Positions 43,010 through 53,545 of a stretch of 64,000 nucleotides of DNA are shown one piece after another. A program made the position numbers and the translations under genes. The notes below the pieces were generated by a model. It made no database searches. It was not told where the DNA came from and worked only from the letters and a program-made list of their open reading frames with translations. Numbering within the stretch: the first letter of the stretch is position 1; every line of letters starts with the position of its first letter. The stretch is from Fusarium oxysporum f. sp. lycopersici 4287 (Eukaryota; Ascomycota; Sordariomycetes; Hypocreales; Nectriaceae): contig NC_030988.1 in assembly GCF_000149955.1 (NCBI RefSeq), forward strand, positions 3,529,248 to 3,593,247, in the 5' to 3' direction.

Positions 43010-44267
43010 TTATTCAACCACTGCGCTTTCCCACCAACAATCTAGCCTCAGCCGAAGCAGACTGGCTAGATTAGTAGAGCCGTCAGATTGTACAGCTCCA
43101 TCGTCCAACTCGCGTAGAATGTTGTCAATGTAATTTCCGGCGGCGCTTAGATGTAAAATCTGACAAATAGCGTTGTGAACAGCAAGAAGCCGAGCGGATG
43201 GGGGATCGATGGTTCGCTCGGGAGTGAGAAAGAAAGTACGATTGACTGGAAAAATACGGTTCCTGAATGGCTGACGGAGGGTTGAATCGATACGGTAGCT
43301 ATTGGGCTGGTTCGTAGGCTCGAAGAAAACTTTGAAGTTGCCAAACTGCCGATGTAAATCAATTTTCAGAGTGAGAGCGTTCCGAGAACGATCAATATCT
43401 GGGCCTTCGATAAGGTGCACGATATCGTGATCAAACATATCAAGTATTGCCAATGCCGTTTCCTTGGATTTATTCTAGGACACATATTAGCTTGGGGTGT
43501 AGAATTGGATATTTACCTACCAGCTCAGGGTTTCCTGTCGTAGTCATCAATGAGTGAGGAAGTATATGCGCGACTTCCAGTTCCGCAAATGATCCGGGTT
43601 CCTGTTCTTTGAGTAATTGTCCTTGATCGTCTGAAGCATAGTCATATCCGCTCTCTTCAATACGGCGCTCAGCTTCTTTCATATCGAAATCGCGAGATAT
43701 TACGCAACGATGTCGGTCACGAACTAGGCAGTCACGTCTAAGCGACGCCACTCGTTCCACGGACCCGACAACAGGACGCGTGCTCGTGATTCGGGAGCTA
43801 GCTGCGGGCGATGGTTGGGGCGTCTTGCTGCCAGCAGCCTTGACTAGAGTCTGATGAGTGTTGAAGTCGAATGCTAGCAAAAAAGACGACTTACGTGGAA
43901 GGAAGAAGTTGTCGACCAGGAAATCTGCAAAGGCGTTCAAGGCCAAACGAATCCCCTCTTCCACCGTTTCATCATCGAGATCGATAACTTCATCTATCTT
44001 AATATTCACTGACCCGAGGAATGCATGCAAGAAGTTGGATTTAGATTGTTCTGATCGAGCATGTTCGTACGTTAGACGAACCAGCCTAGGTCGGTTATAC
44101 GGCTTTTCAGTCGACGAGGGCTCGAAGTGCTCAATAACGCGACGGAGAACACCAGCAGCCTTATCAAGTTCATCTGGGTTGAACGAAGGACTTGCGCCTG
44201 TAGAAAAGTCAATGAATCCCTCTAGTGATGATTGGTGTCGGTGATGAGGTGCAGAAGACCCCATCAT
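43010..44267 (-). CDS. HNH-domain protein (fungal HNH nuclease family)
   Basis: Exons are 44267-43895, 43843-43521 and 43474-43010 with GT-AG introns of 51 and 46 bp, giving 386 residues. The first intron is a multiple of three and has no stop, so a retained form is also readable; splicing gives the family-like FFLPLKAAG...KTPQPSPAAS junction. The HNH core is seen as RDCLVRDRHRCVISRDFD, then LEVAHILPHSL with the metal-binding His pair, followed after intron 2 by the FDHDIVHLIEG and DIDRSRNALTL segments. HNH domains bind a divalent metal and can cut DNA. This fungal family (HNH_2) is widespread and expanded, and its biological role is unclear. The frame is intact. An AT-rich MITE lies about 130 bp upstream of the start, possibly within the promoter. 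Confidence 0.82.
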
Positions 44268-44395
44268 TCTCTTGGCTCAAGTTAGGAAGATGGGCAATTA
44301 TGAAGAATTCGAGATCACTCATCCGACGAGCTGATGGGTTGCCTGATTTTATTTTGTGGGGAGATCTTACATAATTGATATTACATGGGGGGTTC

Positions 44396-44806
44396 GATAA
44401 GCATGTGGCACAGACAAGCATGTGGCACACCCCACTTGTCACCTTAAAGGCGGGTTTTTAAATAATTCTTTAAAATTCAAATTAGGCTTAAAATAGCTAA
44501 GACTTTAATAGCTTATATATAAGTCTTAAAATAAGCTATACGAATTTTTCTAGATTTTTAAAGAAATTCTATATAGCTATAAACTTTAAAATCTATTTAA
44601 ACTATATATTACACTGTATTTTAAGGTTTTCTATATAAAATAAAATAAATAAAAATCTTATAAAAATATTTCTTTACTAAGCTAGCTATACTATCGTTAA
44701 AAATAATTTGTTTAGATTTTTAGCTATTTTATTTAAGAAACAAATTTCTATAGGGTAAGTTATTCCTAGCTGCACAGTATGCTGTGCCACATGCTTATCA
44801 TGTACG
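44396..44806. repeat. AT-rich MITE, copy B (relative of 20713-21146)
   Basis: The ends share GATAAGCATGTGGCACAG in inverted orientation. The left terminus contains two direct copies of AAGCATGTGGCACA. The core is very A/T-rich and aligns, in opposite orientation, with copy A (shared ACTGTATTTTAAGGTTTT and ACACCCCACTTGTC-type words). No genes inside. Confidence 0.75.
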
Positions 44807-44985
44807 TTACCCAATCATGTACCTTAATCGACTCCACTACTTCCACCAATCATATGTAGCTTGAGCTGCTTGCTTTAATCACATTGCAGTCTACTAAGGG
44901 ATGTGAAATTTATTTTCCTACACTTAGAGTTCGCCTTGCAAACCCCCTAACATAAATCCCTAATAGTCAAATGTTACAATCACGT

Positions 44986-46352
44986 GCCAAAAGTCTGGAA
45001 TCACACTGATCCTACCCCGCTTTCAACACAGCGTAATAGAACCATCACGAGTTCTTTAATTAGCAATTAAATAACGAAAAATGCCTTCAGGAAATCGGTC
45101 TTTTGGGACTGAGATAAGCGGAAATCGTAAGTTTAATCATGAATTTACTCCAGGGCAAAGAGCAGCCACAATGGCGGAGCTACATGCCGGCAAATCTCAG
45201 AGGGAAGTTGCAGATAACTTCTCAACGACCCAGGGGACCATCTCGAAGACCAAAAGACGATGGGAACAACACCACAACCTTGCCTCACAGCCACGAAAAG
45301 GACGTCCAAAGAAACTCACGCCGCTACAGCTTATCAGGATTAATTCGTATATTAATCGGCATCGCGAAATCACCTGGAATGACGTTCTGTATGAACTGGA
45401 ATTAGATGTCTCTATTCGCACTCTCAAGAGACGTTTACAGAGCAATTGGCGCCGCAAATGGCGGTCAAAAAGACGGATTTAACTGTCAGAAGAAGACGCA
45501 AAAGAGCGGCTTGAACACTGTACGTTTTGGCTCCGTCATCTCGATGATTACATACGCGTAAGTCGGTTTAAAATGAAGCTATTCCCACTGACTTTGGCGT
45601 ACAGATTTGCTTCAGTGATGAGGTTACTGTACAGAATGCCCCGAACAACCCTGACGGCTGGGTCTTTCGCCGGCCTCATGAGAAATACCGTAAGGAACCT
45701 AGTTAATGTTCAATCTCACGGAAAAGCCTGTCAATCGATTATGTTCTGGGCAGGAATCTCTGGAAGGAAAAGGACGTATATTATCCCTATGACGAGAGAT
45801 ATTACGTCTGAAAAAGGAGGTTATTCTAGCTGGTCATATCGTAAATCCCTGACGGAAGGTCTTCTTCCTTTTATTGATGAATTTGGTGATTCCCAACAGG
45901 ATAACGCGCGTGTACACATCGCCAAAGCTTCAAAAGACTGGCTGCTTTTACACGGCATTATTCCATTAAATGGCCTGCACATTCCCCTGATTTAAATCCG
46001 ATTGAGCATATATGGAAGGCTTTAAAGGCCAAATTACGAAGAATTCATCCTGAATTTATCAGACTAGGCAAAAGCGAAGCTCACAGGAAATTACTGATCA
46101 AATGGATCCAAGAAGCGTGGGAGGCGTTGCCTGACCGACTGTTGTTGAAGCTGACGACTTCAGCTGCTAACAGACTTCGGGCTTGCAAACGGGCGCGCGG
46201 ATGGTATACAAAATATTAATCTACAGACTCAGGGCTATTAATTGATATATGAATGAAGCTATTTTGATAATTAATTGCTGTTCAATTGCAAAGTGAATTA
46301 ATATGTTGAAATAATTGGTGTTGGTGGGGCGGGGTGATTCCAGACTTTTGGC
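44986..46352 (+). mobile_element. Tc1/mariner-type transposon, inactivated
   Basis: Both ends carry CCAAAAGTCTGGAATCAC in inverted orientation (44987-45004 and 46334-46351). The interior encodes one transposase with a stop and a frameshift. A TA target duplication could not be assigned with confidence at the left end. Confidence 0.8.
45081..46220 (+). pseudogene. Tc1/mariner transposase, stop plus frameshift
   Basis: The N-terminal helix-turn-helix pair reads FTPGQRAATMAELHAGKSQR, REVADNFSTTQGTIS and SIRTLKRRLQ. A TAA at 45480-45482 then interrupts before LSEEDAKERLEHC, consistent with CAA to TAA. A probable 47-bp intron (45558-45604) joins DDYIR to ICFSDEV, the first catalytic Asp. The core continues with GWVFRRPHEKYRKELVNVQS, IMFWAGISGRK and QQDNARVH (second Asp). 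A one-base shift near 45960 precedes WPAHSPDLNPIEHIW (third acidic residue), and the end reads RARGWYTKY at about 46220. All three catalytic residues remain, so inactivation comes from the stop and the shift. It is related to the more damaged copy at 13.8-14.6 kb. Confidence 0.85.
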
Positions 46353-46450
46353 CTATTATTTTAGCCTAATGATCGTCTCCCTACTAGTGTTCACCTTTCT
46401 GCCGCCACTGTCTCCTCCAGAGTCAATCTTATACTCTTCATCTTTGCCGT

Positions 46451-46837
46451 TTAGTCCTTGCACTCGCACTTCCAGCTCCTCCAGTGCTGCTTCTTTTTAC
46501 CCATGGCCTTGAATGCTCTATTGCCTCCAATAGTTATGCTGTCGCCAGGCTGACAATCGGATTTCTCGTATACCGTGCACTCAAAGCACCGTACAAGCGA
46601 TTTAGTGCCTCGGGAATTGACATCAAAGTCATTGACATTCTTTGGGAGGTTTTTGCAGTCGCCTGGTTTGCCAAACCCAGTGAATGATTTACCGTGCCTG
46701 AGATCGAGTCTGATCAGGTTGATGCCTGCCTCACACTTAGGTGCACGGGTATCGAGCATGTCGCTATCGTCAATGACGGCGGCATTGGCTACTCCAAGGC
46801 CCAAAGCGACAAAGGGGAGAATATAAGGGAAGTGCAT
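46451..46837 (-). CDS. Small secreted cysteine-containing protein
   Basis: The product is 128 residues with a clear N-terminal signal peptide (HFPYILPFVALGLGVANA, cleavage likely after residue 19), followed by a short acidic propeptide-like stretch (VIDDSDMLDTR). The mature part contains seven cysteines, including C-x2-C (RCFEC) and a C-terminal CEC, and is Lys-rich near the end. No enzyme motif is visible. Such small secreted proteins in filamentous fungi are often host- or microbe-interaction proteins, but nothing here proves that. The gene has no intron and sits only about 100 bp from a dead Tc1 element. A TATAAATA box is at 46965-46958, about 120 bp upstream of the ATG. I do not recognise a named family. 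Confidence 0.75.
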   Translation of the reverse strand: MHFPYILPFVALGLGVANAAVIDDSDMLDTRAPKCEAGINLIRLDLRHGKSFTGFGKPGDCKNLPKNVNDFDVNSRGTKSLVRCFECTVYEKSDCQPGDSITIGGNRAFKAMGKKKQHWRSWKCECKD

Positions 46838-46957
46838 TGTTGGCTGTCTTGAGGTTTTTAGAAGTTGGGTTTGTGGCTCTTCTTCTCTGTGATGTATTTC
46901 TTGAGATGCTGCAGTTTGCGATGAAGATTGGTTTAAGATTGTCGAGTAATGCCTAGG

Positions 46958-46965
46958 TATTTATA
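46958..46965 (-). promoter_or_regulatory. TATA box for the small secreted protein
   Basis: TATAAATA on the minus strand, about 120 bp upstream of the ATG at 46837. This spacing is plausible for a fungal promoter with a short leader. Confidence 0.4.
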
Positions 46966-48504
46966 ATAGTCTGTCTCTGCACTCCCCTTCCACATGCATT
47001 TTCTCTGTCTTTTACGTTCGCTCACCAGCTAGTTTTCAGCTCACTATACCACCCTTTTCACTGCGAGCTATCAGTAGCGATACTTCTCCGTTCGTAAACG
47101 CTGAGGACTGCTTTGGGCTCAGCCTCTCCGTCCTAGAGCCGATGCGAGAGAGCTGCAACCACCACTAGGCAGCTGCGACGCTTTCATGTTGTTCCATTAT
47201 GGCTTCACTGTCGTCCAACAGAGGTCTAGAACAGGTGAGTTATTTTTAGTCTTACCTTGTTATGTATTAAATTTGTCATTGTTGTTAATCATTCCACAAA
47301 TTAAGATAGAGAATGAGGCATGGCTGACGGGAGTTTCGCCTACCGGTAGAGCCCCGATCAGTAAAAGGTGGCTATTAAAAATACTGTAGTCAAGGTCAGA
47401 TAGTATGGCAGCTGACGCTACAGTATCCCCTCCACTCCATATCTATTTCTGAATGCTTTCCCTACCCGTGTAAGAGTCATGTCCGTGTAGTCAAAACGTC
47501 ATGCCCGTATAACAATTCCCTACTCAAGTAGTTGCAACCTCTTCACCAATACGAACAATTCTCCACACATTGGGAATGTAAGCATCTCTCCTCGAAGCTC
47601 ACCTCTTACTGTGTTATTTATAATAGTTGAAGCCCACCTCCGGAAGGTAGCAACCTCAGACGGATGGTAAGTCCCTGCAGTTGGCACAGCTATAAGGGGT
47701 GATATACGCTGGTTTGTATTGATAATCGCGAGAATTAGCAGTTTATCAATTGGTAACTTATACCTAAGATAAATGTCGAGATGCTACTTAAGGGTAACAG
47801 CCTAGCCATCTGTACTTCAAGCGGAGCTCTTATGATTATCCTTGGCGTAGGGTTGAGTGGTGTGAGTAACTTCTTCTAGGGTCCAAGAATAAATACTGTG
47901 AGAGGGTGGTACTGTAGGCTTGGTATGGTGTAGTGGTGCTAGTATATTTGCACTGTATCTCCTTGAGTTTTCGGATGCTTACGCTCCGACCCTTCCGTAC
48001 GGCTGTCTTACGGAATACAGTGTTTATCACCCCCGGTTGGTTCATCGTCATGAGGGTGTCATGTAAAGCACTCGACTAGTGGCTGTAAAACCCATGAAAA
48101 TCGAATGTGGGAGATCTACAGTACGGAGTTTGGTGAAAGCCATTCTTATGTTTCTCCACATGTCGAGGGCCCGAGGTATCAAGGAGATGGCATTCAGAAT
48201 CCTGCACCCTTATTAAGAATTGACTTTCTGCCACTGTGGGAGGACAAATAAGGGCTCGTGGTTGTATGCCGATGTGACGAAAATACGTGTTGCCCTACTC
48301 CACCACAATCTCAGCTCCCACTGGATTCGCCTTGGATGGGAGGCTACCTACTGTGACTAACCAACCTACACGTATTTCATAATACTGTAAGGACTCACGA
48401 AATTCGACCCGACCGGTGGATCCCCTTAGTGGCGGGCTAGCCTAATTCGGCCGGTCACACGATGCGGCTCTTCCCGGCAGATATCAAATCGGCATGCCGA
48501 TAAT
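46966..48504. other. Gene-free stretch
   Basis: About 1.5 kb with short frames only (longest about 70 codons) and no recognisable product. The segment 48260-48500 is more GC-rich and ends at the target site of the second 759-bp MITE copy. Confidence 0.4.
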
Positions 48505-49263
48505 CAGGGTTCAAATCCATACCACGAAATCCACATATGGATCCATAATGTGGATCCATATCCATTCCATTCCATTCCACGTGGGCTTCAGCATTTCCAT
48601 ATCCACGCCACGAAGCCCCTTCCACATGTTCCACATGTGGAAATCGTGGAATATTTTAGGTGGGGTTCGAAAATACCTTGATTTCCTTGTGAAATCCCGC
48701 ATATCCTAAGTACTTTCTATCACCCACAACAACACAACATCGATTTGCCACCCCATTTTCCTCCGTACACAATGAGTCCATTCTGGGGGCTTCACTGTTA
48801 CTCGCGTTACTACCCCAAATCGAAATGGCCACTCCCCATCCTACCAAGTCAACCACATCCGTTCCAGAACGAACAGAAGAGGACAATCAACGGCTCTTTC
48901 AGCTCTACAAAAGCTGGATCTTGACGGAGAGAGACGGCAAGGCGCGTCTATAGGTATATCGGTTCGGCTACGAATATCCAGCATAACAAGAAACAGGAAC
49001 GTCGGTGGGTGTGTTGCCTTTGCGTCAAGCAACGGCGGATTTTAATGGACCAATGACAAAAACATTGACGTCACCGAGGGCGGGCGGGACCCATTAATTA
49101 CCATTGTTGGACGAAGTAGGTTTCCATTCCACGAATTCCACAATATGGATCCATTTCCATAATGGATCCATTTCCACCCATTCCACATCGAAATTATTAG
49201 TCAGCATCCATATCCACGCCATATTCACAAATGTGTCGTGGAGTGTCGTGGATTTGAACCCTG
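48505..49263. mobile_element. 759-bp hAT-type MITE, copy 2 (inverted)
   Basis: This is the same element as 26380-27138 in opposite orientation, the same length and identical by eye. The TIR is CAGGGTTCAAATCCA and the target duplication is CCGATAAT (48497-48504 and 49264-49271), different from copy 1, proving independent insertion. In this orientation an ATG near 48825 opens a 42-codon frame (MATPHPTKSTTSVPERTEED...), possibly a leftover from a parental transposase. Confidence 0.95.
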
Positions 49264-49748
49264 CCGATAATCTTCGTTATGGGCATCTTGATTACCTCAA
49301 CCCATACTTCTATAGTTGAATGAAGACATATGGCTTCGTGGTATGTAACAAAATGCCCCTCGAAGAGCGCTCTATTAATATACCAAAGCCAGGGCAGGCT
49401 GTCCTACCTGGTCGCAAGAAGCCTAGCCCGAAAGTCAAGCCGATCCAGGGCCGCAAATATAAAGTGGAAAAGCCGGTTATACCTCCTCTACGCGACTGTA
49501 TATACTGGCAAACTTGACTAAAATAGATGACTAATATTCCTGCTTATCCTGGTCATTTTTAACTATAATCAATTAATTGCATTGAACTTCAAACCAGTCG
49601 CAACGCCGCAATTGTAATTTTCTGTTGCAGAAAATGAAAATTCAATATGTCCTTACTATAATGAATTGATGCATGTGCTTAAAATCCATTTTACTAAACA
49701 AATGTTAGGGGTGACCTGAATCTGTTTAGGTTAAATGGATTCAGATCG
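49264..49748. other. Unassigned stretch with short ORF
   Basis: A 65-codon frame at 49320-49517 (basic, Pro/Lys-rich) is the only open frame of note and is not recognised. The rest is A/T-rich. Confidence 0.3.
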
Positions 49749-49979
49749 TCATTTCATTAGCGCCTTTTTTTTATATGGGTATTTAAATGGATTCGCAGCT
49801 GAATCCGCCGCGCAGCTAAAATAGGATAGGATAGGATAGGCGATCTCTCTTCTGGCTGCTGCTTTAATGCCTTTATAATGCTTCTTTAAATGCGGCTTGA
49901 CCTCCTTGGTGACATATGCATTACGGCATACTATACAAGTCACAAATGGAAACTCGGTTAATTTGATAAATGGTAACAT
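49749..49979 (-). pseudogene. OrsD-like (DUF3505) N-terminal zinc-finger fragment
   Basis: The 76-codon minus-strand frame begins with LTEFPFVTCIVCRNAYVTKE and continues VKPHLKKHYKGI, KAAARREI. The CxxC...HLxxxH arrangement matches the N-terminal finger of the fungal OrsD-like family (DUF3505). After about 45 residues the match stops at a pentanucleotide repeat of GGATA (49821-49840), and the frame ends in low-complexity sequence. Full family members are several hundred residues long, so this is a remnant. The assignment rests on the finger pattern only. Confidence 0.45.
49821..49840. repeat. GGATA pentanucleotide repeat
   Basis: About four tandem GGATA units at the point where the DUF3505-like frame loses similarity. 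Confidence 0.8.
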
Positions 49980-51103
49980 CTTGGCTTCTTTGATTTTACT
50001 TGAATATGGGATGAATGGTTGTTTTTATAACTATTTACTTATCTTAATTTTACCCTTGTTAAACTTGCTTTTGTTATTACTATGATACTAAACCTTAAAT
50101 CTTGTCTGACTCGAACCTAGACTATACCTTGGCTTAGGTCTAAATCTGATCTTGACTCATCCCTTTGGCGGGTGAAAGCCCTTTCTTTGCTTATCCTGCC
50201 CCTCACTTGACTCCTTATGTCTGATGATAATTGTGAGGCCTCAAAAGCCTCACTTCAGCACCTTGAGCTGGATTGACATGTGGTTTAGTGATACTTAAGT
50301 CGACCTTTACGTACTGTCTGGGTTACAATTAGCCATTTGTTTGGAAAGAGTGGATGGAATGGTATTTCCAGTCAACTCTGGTTAAAAGACGGGACATGAT
50401 GGCTTGAACCACTCGCTGAGCCCATATATGAATGCCACGTATGAGTTAGCGTCGATCTGTTGCAGTAGTGTCGCTCTCGACCAATACAATCCACTATGGT
50501 TGAGCTGGCGTGAATAATGATTTAATCATAGGACGCCGCTATGATGCTACAGTACATAAGCCTCAGATTCCTTTTTTCTTAGCACTTGCAATAACAGTAG
50601 TATTATACTTGGCACACTGTGTAAAAGTTGGTGCATGTGATGCATAAACTAAATACCATATGTGATTGTGACCCTTACTTGCCCCTCATATTACATTTAA
50701 GGTTTTCAACTTCTGTAACTACATGACCGTCGAAGATTGGATCCACGCCGTGGAAATATGGGGGAAAAACCCGTATCTCGTCTGTCGCCAAGCTGGTGCT
50801 GTGCATCCAGTGAACCAGGTTATCTCCAGGCTATCCCCTGATTATCCTCATCTGAGTGTCGATCTACGATTCTCGAGTCTTGGACCGCAAAACAGGACTT
50901 CCATCAATTAATATGTGTACATACAGAAGAAGTCGTCGCTTGAAACTCATGATGCTCATCGCCAATCACAAACACGGCAACTATACAGTACCATTAAACC
51001 CATACGTCATATTATATCCTGAATTTCTCTGACTAGACTGCAGATAATGAGTTGATTTCAGAATGATAATATTCTTAAGACCATGTCCTTTGTGGCGCCA
51101 CTG
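49980..51103. other. Gene-free stretch
   Basis: No coding frame above about 62 codons and no recognisable RNA or repeat. Part of the 50.0-50.1 kb segment is A/T-rich. Confidence 0.4.
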
Positions 51104-51750
51104 TCATGCTTCCATGTGTTGGAGGCCAGAAGAACCTTGAAAATAACCTTGTTGATCACTGGTGCTGCTGTCATTGTCATCTGGCCGCGGGGCTGTAGTT
51201 ATGAGTGTGATGCCCGTACCCCGATTCTCTGAAGAGGACCTTTGCCATGTCAAGTTATCCACTATTTTATATGCCTGTTTCGCAATGTACTGTTGAATTA
51301 GAGTACATATGCAATCGTTATGCCTCAGAATTTCGGATTGGAGTTGGGAAACGTTCTCCTGAAGGTCGTTGTAGCAAGCAGCAAGCAGACTGCTGGTTTT
51401 TGGAAGATGCGGGTGATAGTTGAGTGGTAACGAAGCTCGGCTCATCCATCAAGCCACCAGCAATTTCACCATGGAAGTAATGCTCTGAAGCTGGGTTTGG
51501 GAGAGATGAAGCTTGAGAACTGGACGAGTTTGTTGGGAAGGATTGATTAGAGGAACTTATCCAATGCCATGAAATGAGGTATTCGGGCAAGTCTTGCCAG
51601 GCAAGATCAAAGAAATATTGAGTGTCAATAGGTCCATCACTTTCGATTAAAGAAGCAGTTGGGAAGTAGCTGTTTTCTGCTAGGGTTGCCGCAAAAGCCA
51701 TAATCCGTGTATGATGGAAATTTTCCTCAATCTCTTTTCGACTTATGCCA
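51104..51750 (-). pseudogene. Decayed duplicate of the neighbouring bZIP gene
   Basis: The minus strand from about 51700 reads SYFPTASLIESDGP, then LPEYLISWHWISSSNQ, parallel to ASLVDWDG and MPEYLIPWHWIVSSTAS in the intact bZIP gene at 52.7 kb. After PNPASEHYFHGEIAGGLMDE the frame changes near 51400. The second part then reads SLLAACYNDLQENVSQLQSE and ILRHNDCICTLIQQYIAK, parallel to LSSCCNDLKEKVFQLKSQ and LLGHGDCECALIQRYVAS. The whole basic region and the first part of the leucine zipper are missing. The copy therefore cannot bind DNA as a bZIP and has lost its frame. It lies about 1 kb from its parent in the same orientation, a tandem duplication followed by deletion. Confidence 0.8.
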
Positions 51751-51911
51751 TGAATTGATGCGTGACACTTGGTGGTTAAGACTTGAGTGGTTAGAGGTGA
51801 TGAAGTGTGCACAGACATTCGAATTAAACGAGTTATGGGACAAAAAAGTAACTTATGGTGCTCCAAATAAGACTTTAGGCCCTGCAGGGCTGCGGCCGTA
51901 TGGGAAGCCAA

Positions 51912-52714
51912 TTGATCATCTTGGTTTGCCTCATGAATTACCCCTACCCCATTATAGACGATGATGGCAAGGCCTGGTTGTTCATCATACTGCGGTGATA
52001 TACATCCGACTCAGATCATCTGATCTGCCTGTTCCATGCTGCCTGCAATTTGTAAACACCATCCTCGATGTCGATCGAAATCGACAGAAGCTGTGCCCGT
52101 CAAGGCCGGTTATCCGCCAAAATATGTCGATGGCCTAGTCGCAGTCTCGACCTTTAATATTGGCTCTCTGCTCGGGGCCGCAATAATTTAACTTTTGACT
52201 ATGGGTCTTATGACGATAGCATGATTTGATATGATCCTGGTGCTCTCTCCAACCCACCCAATTAAAATAATGTTATGGCTCTCTTATTAACAAGACCGCG
52301 AGGCTCATTTCTACACAATTCCCGACCGTAATTACCGCTCTGAATATTTTCCCTCTATTGGCGCAAAATAAGGTTTTTAATTTGTGTTTGGGATTTTGGG
52401 TCGGAAGATAACTGAAGTAATTCGGAGAAAAGGAAAACTAACTTCTCAGCTCATCTCGTACAACAACAAATTGAGATATGCATATTCGGAAGAGATTGAG
52501 GGCCCTCTATCAACAAGCCCCTCTTTCAACCAAACATGCGCCGCTACTTCACCTCATCTCAAATTCCGCGCACCAAACAAAACACTTCACCTTCATTGCA
52601 GACTACAATGTTATTGGTACCATGATTTCGCCGCGTTATTCCATTACCCCCCGTTACATTCCAGAAGGCCCAGGGAGTTATCTCAGGCGTTATTGCCGTC
52701 CTGACACGGACTAA
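51912..52714. other. Spacer between the tandem bZIP copies
   Basis: This should include the duplicate's former promoter and the 3' flank of the intact bZIP gene. Short plus-strand frames at 52384-52714 show no recognisable product. Confidence 0.4.
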
Positions 52715-53545
52715 TTATACCTGTACCCAGCTGCTGGATGATGACTGATTAGATATCAAGCCGTCCACAGATTTGAGTGCTTCACTTGCAACGTATCGTT
52801 GAATGAGAGCACATTCACAATCGCCATGCCCCAAGAGTTGGGATTTTAGTTGGAAAACCTTCTCTTTTAGGTCGTTGCAGCAAGAAGACAGTTGTTGGTG
52901 CCGGTCTTGCAGTTCTTCCACCTGGGCGGTCAAGGAATCTTGTTCATCCTGCTTGCGAGCACGACATTTGGCAGCAGCCTGCCGGTTTCGCTCCAAGGCC
53001 TTCATGTAGCGGTCGTTCTTAGCCCGGCTCGGCTCGGTTCTCCTCCCTTGCGCATCCTTGGTTTCACAAAGCAGCCGCCTGCTTCTCGTCTTTTTACCTG
53101 GCTTAATCCCCTTGGAAGACTCCAATGTTAAGTTAGACAGGCTCGAGTCTAGAAAAATGGCGTCGGTTGGGCTTCTCTGGCTGTTATGATGGTTTTCTGA
53201 ACCGTCAGGTGTCGTGTCCCAGGTTGAGGGAGCTTGTGCTGTTGAACGATTGTATCCATTATATTGCTGGATAGTAGAGGATATGGACAATGCAGAGGAT
53301 GGATTTGAAGCGTTCTCTAGACTCGCCTCTGCCAACCCACTACCAATGATATCATCTTTGATGTGGTACCCCGAGGATGGAGTCGAGAGATATAACGCTT
53401 CGGAATTGGACGAGTTCATCGTGGAAGAAGCAGTTGATGAAACAATCCAATGCCATGGAATCAGATATTCCGGCATATCTCCCCGAGCGCAATGAAAATA
53501 AGACTGGTCTTGAGCGGACCCATCCCAGTCAACAAGGGAAGCCAT
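52715..53545 (-). CDS. bZIP transcription factor
   Basis: The product is 276 residues, taking the ATG at 53545 (MASLVDWDG). The frame extends upstream to 53611 without an ATG, and an upstream exon cannot be excluded because a CAG acceptor-like site is present near 53568. The basic region is KNDRYMKALERNRQAAAKCR (about residues 176-195, with the NRQAAAKCR signature at 187-195). A leucine-zipper region (LTAQVEELQDRHQQL...LKEKVFQLKSQLL) follows, then GHGDCECALIQRYVA, an Atf1/AtfA-like extension. The N-terminal half is Ser/Thr/Asn-rich, as expected of an activation region. The cysteines CxC after GHGD could allow redox control, as an inference only. Targets cannot be inferred. A decayed tandem copy lies downstream at 51.1-51.7 kb. 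Confidence 0.85.
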   Translation of the reverse strand: MASLVDWDGSAQDQSYFHCARGDMPEYLIPWHWIVSSTASSTMNSSNSEALYLSTPSSGYHIKDDIIGSGLAEASLENASNPSSALSISSTIQQYNGYNRSTAQAPSTWDTTPDGSENHHNSQRSPTDAIFLDSSLSNLTLESSKGIKPGKKTRSRRLLCETKDAQGRRTEPSRAKNDRYMKALERNRQAAAKCRARKQDEQDSLTAQVEELQDRHQQLSSCCNDLKEKVFQLKSQLLGHGDCECALIQRYVASEALKSVDGLISNQSSSSSWVQV

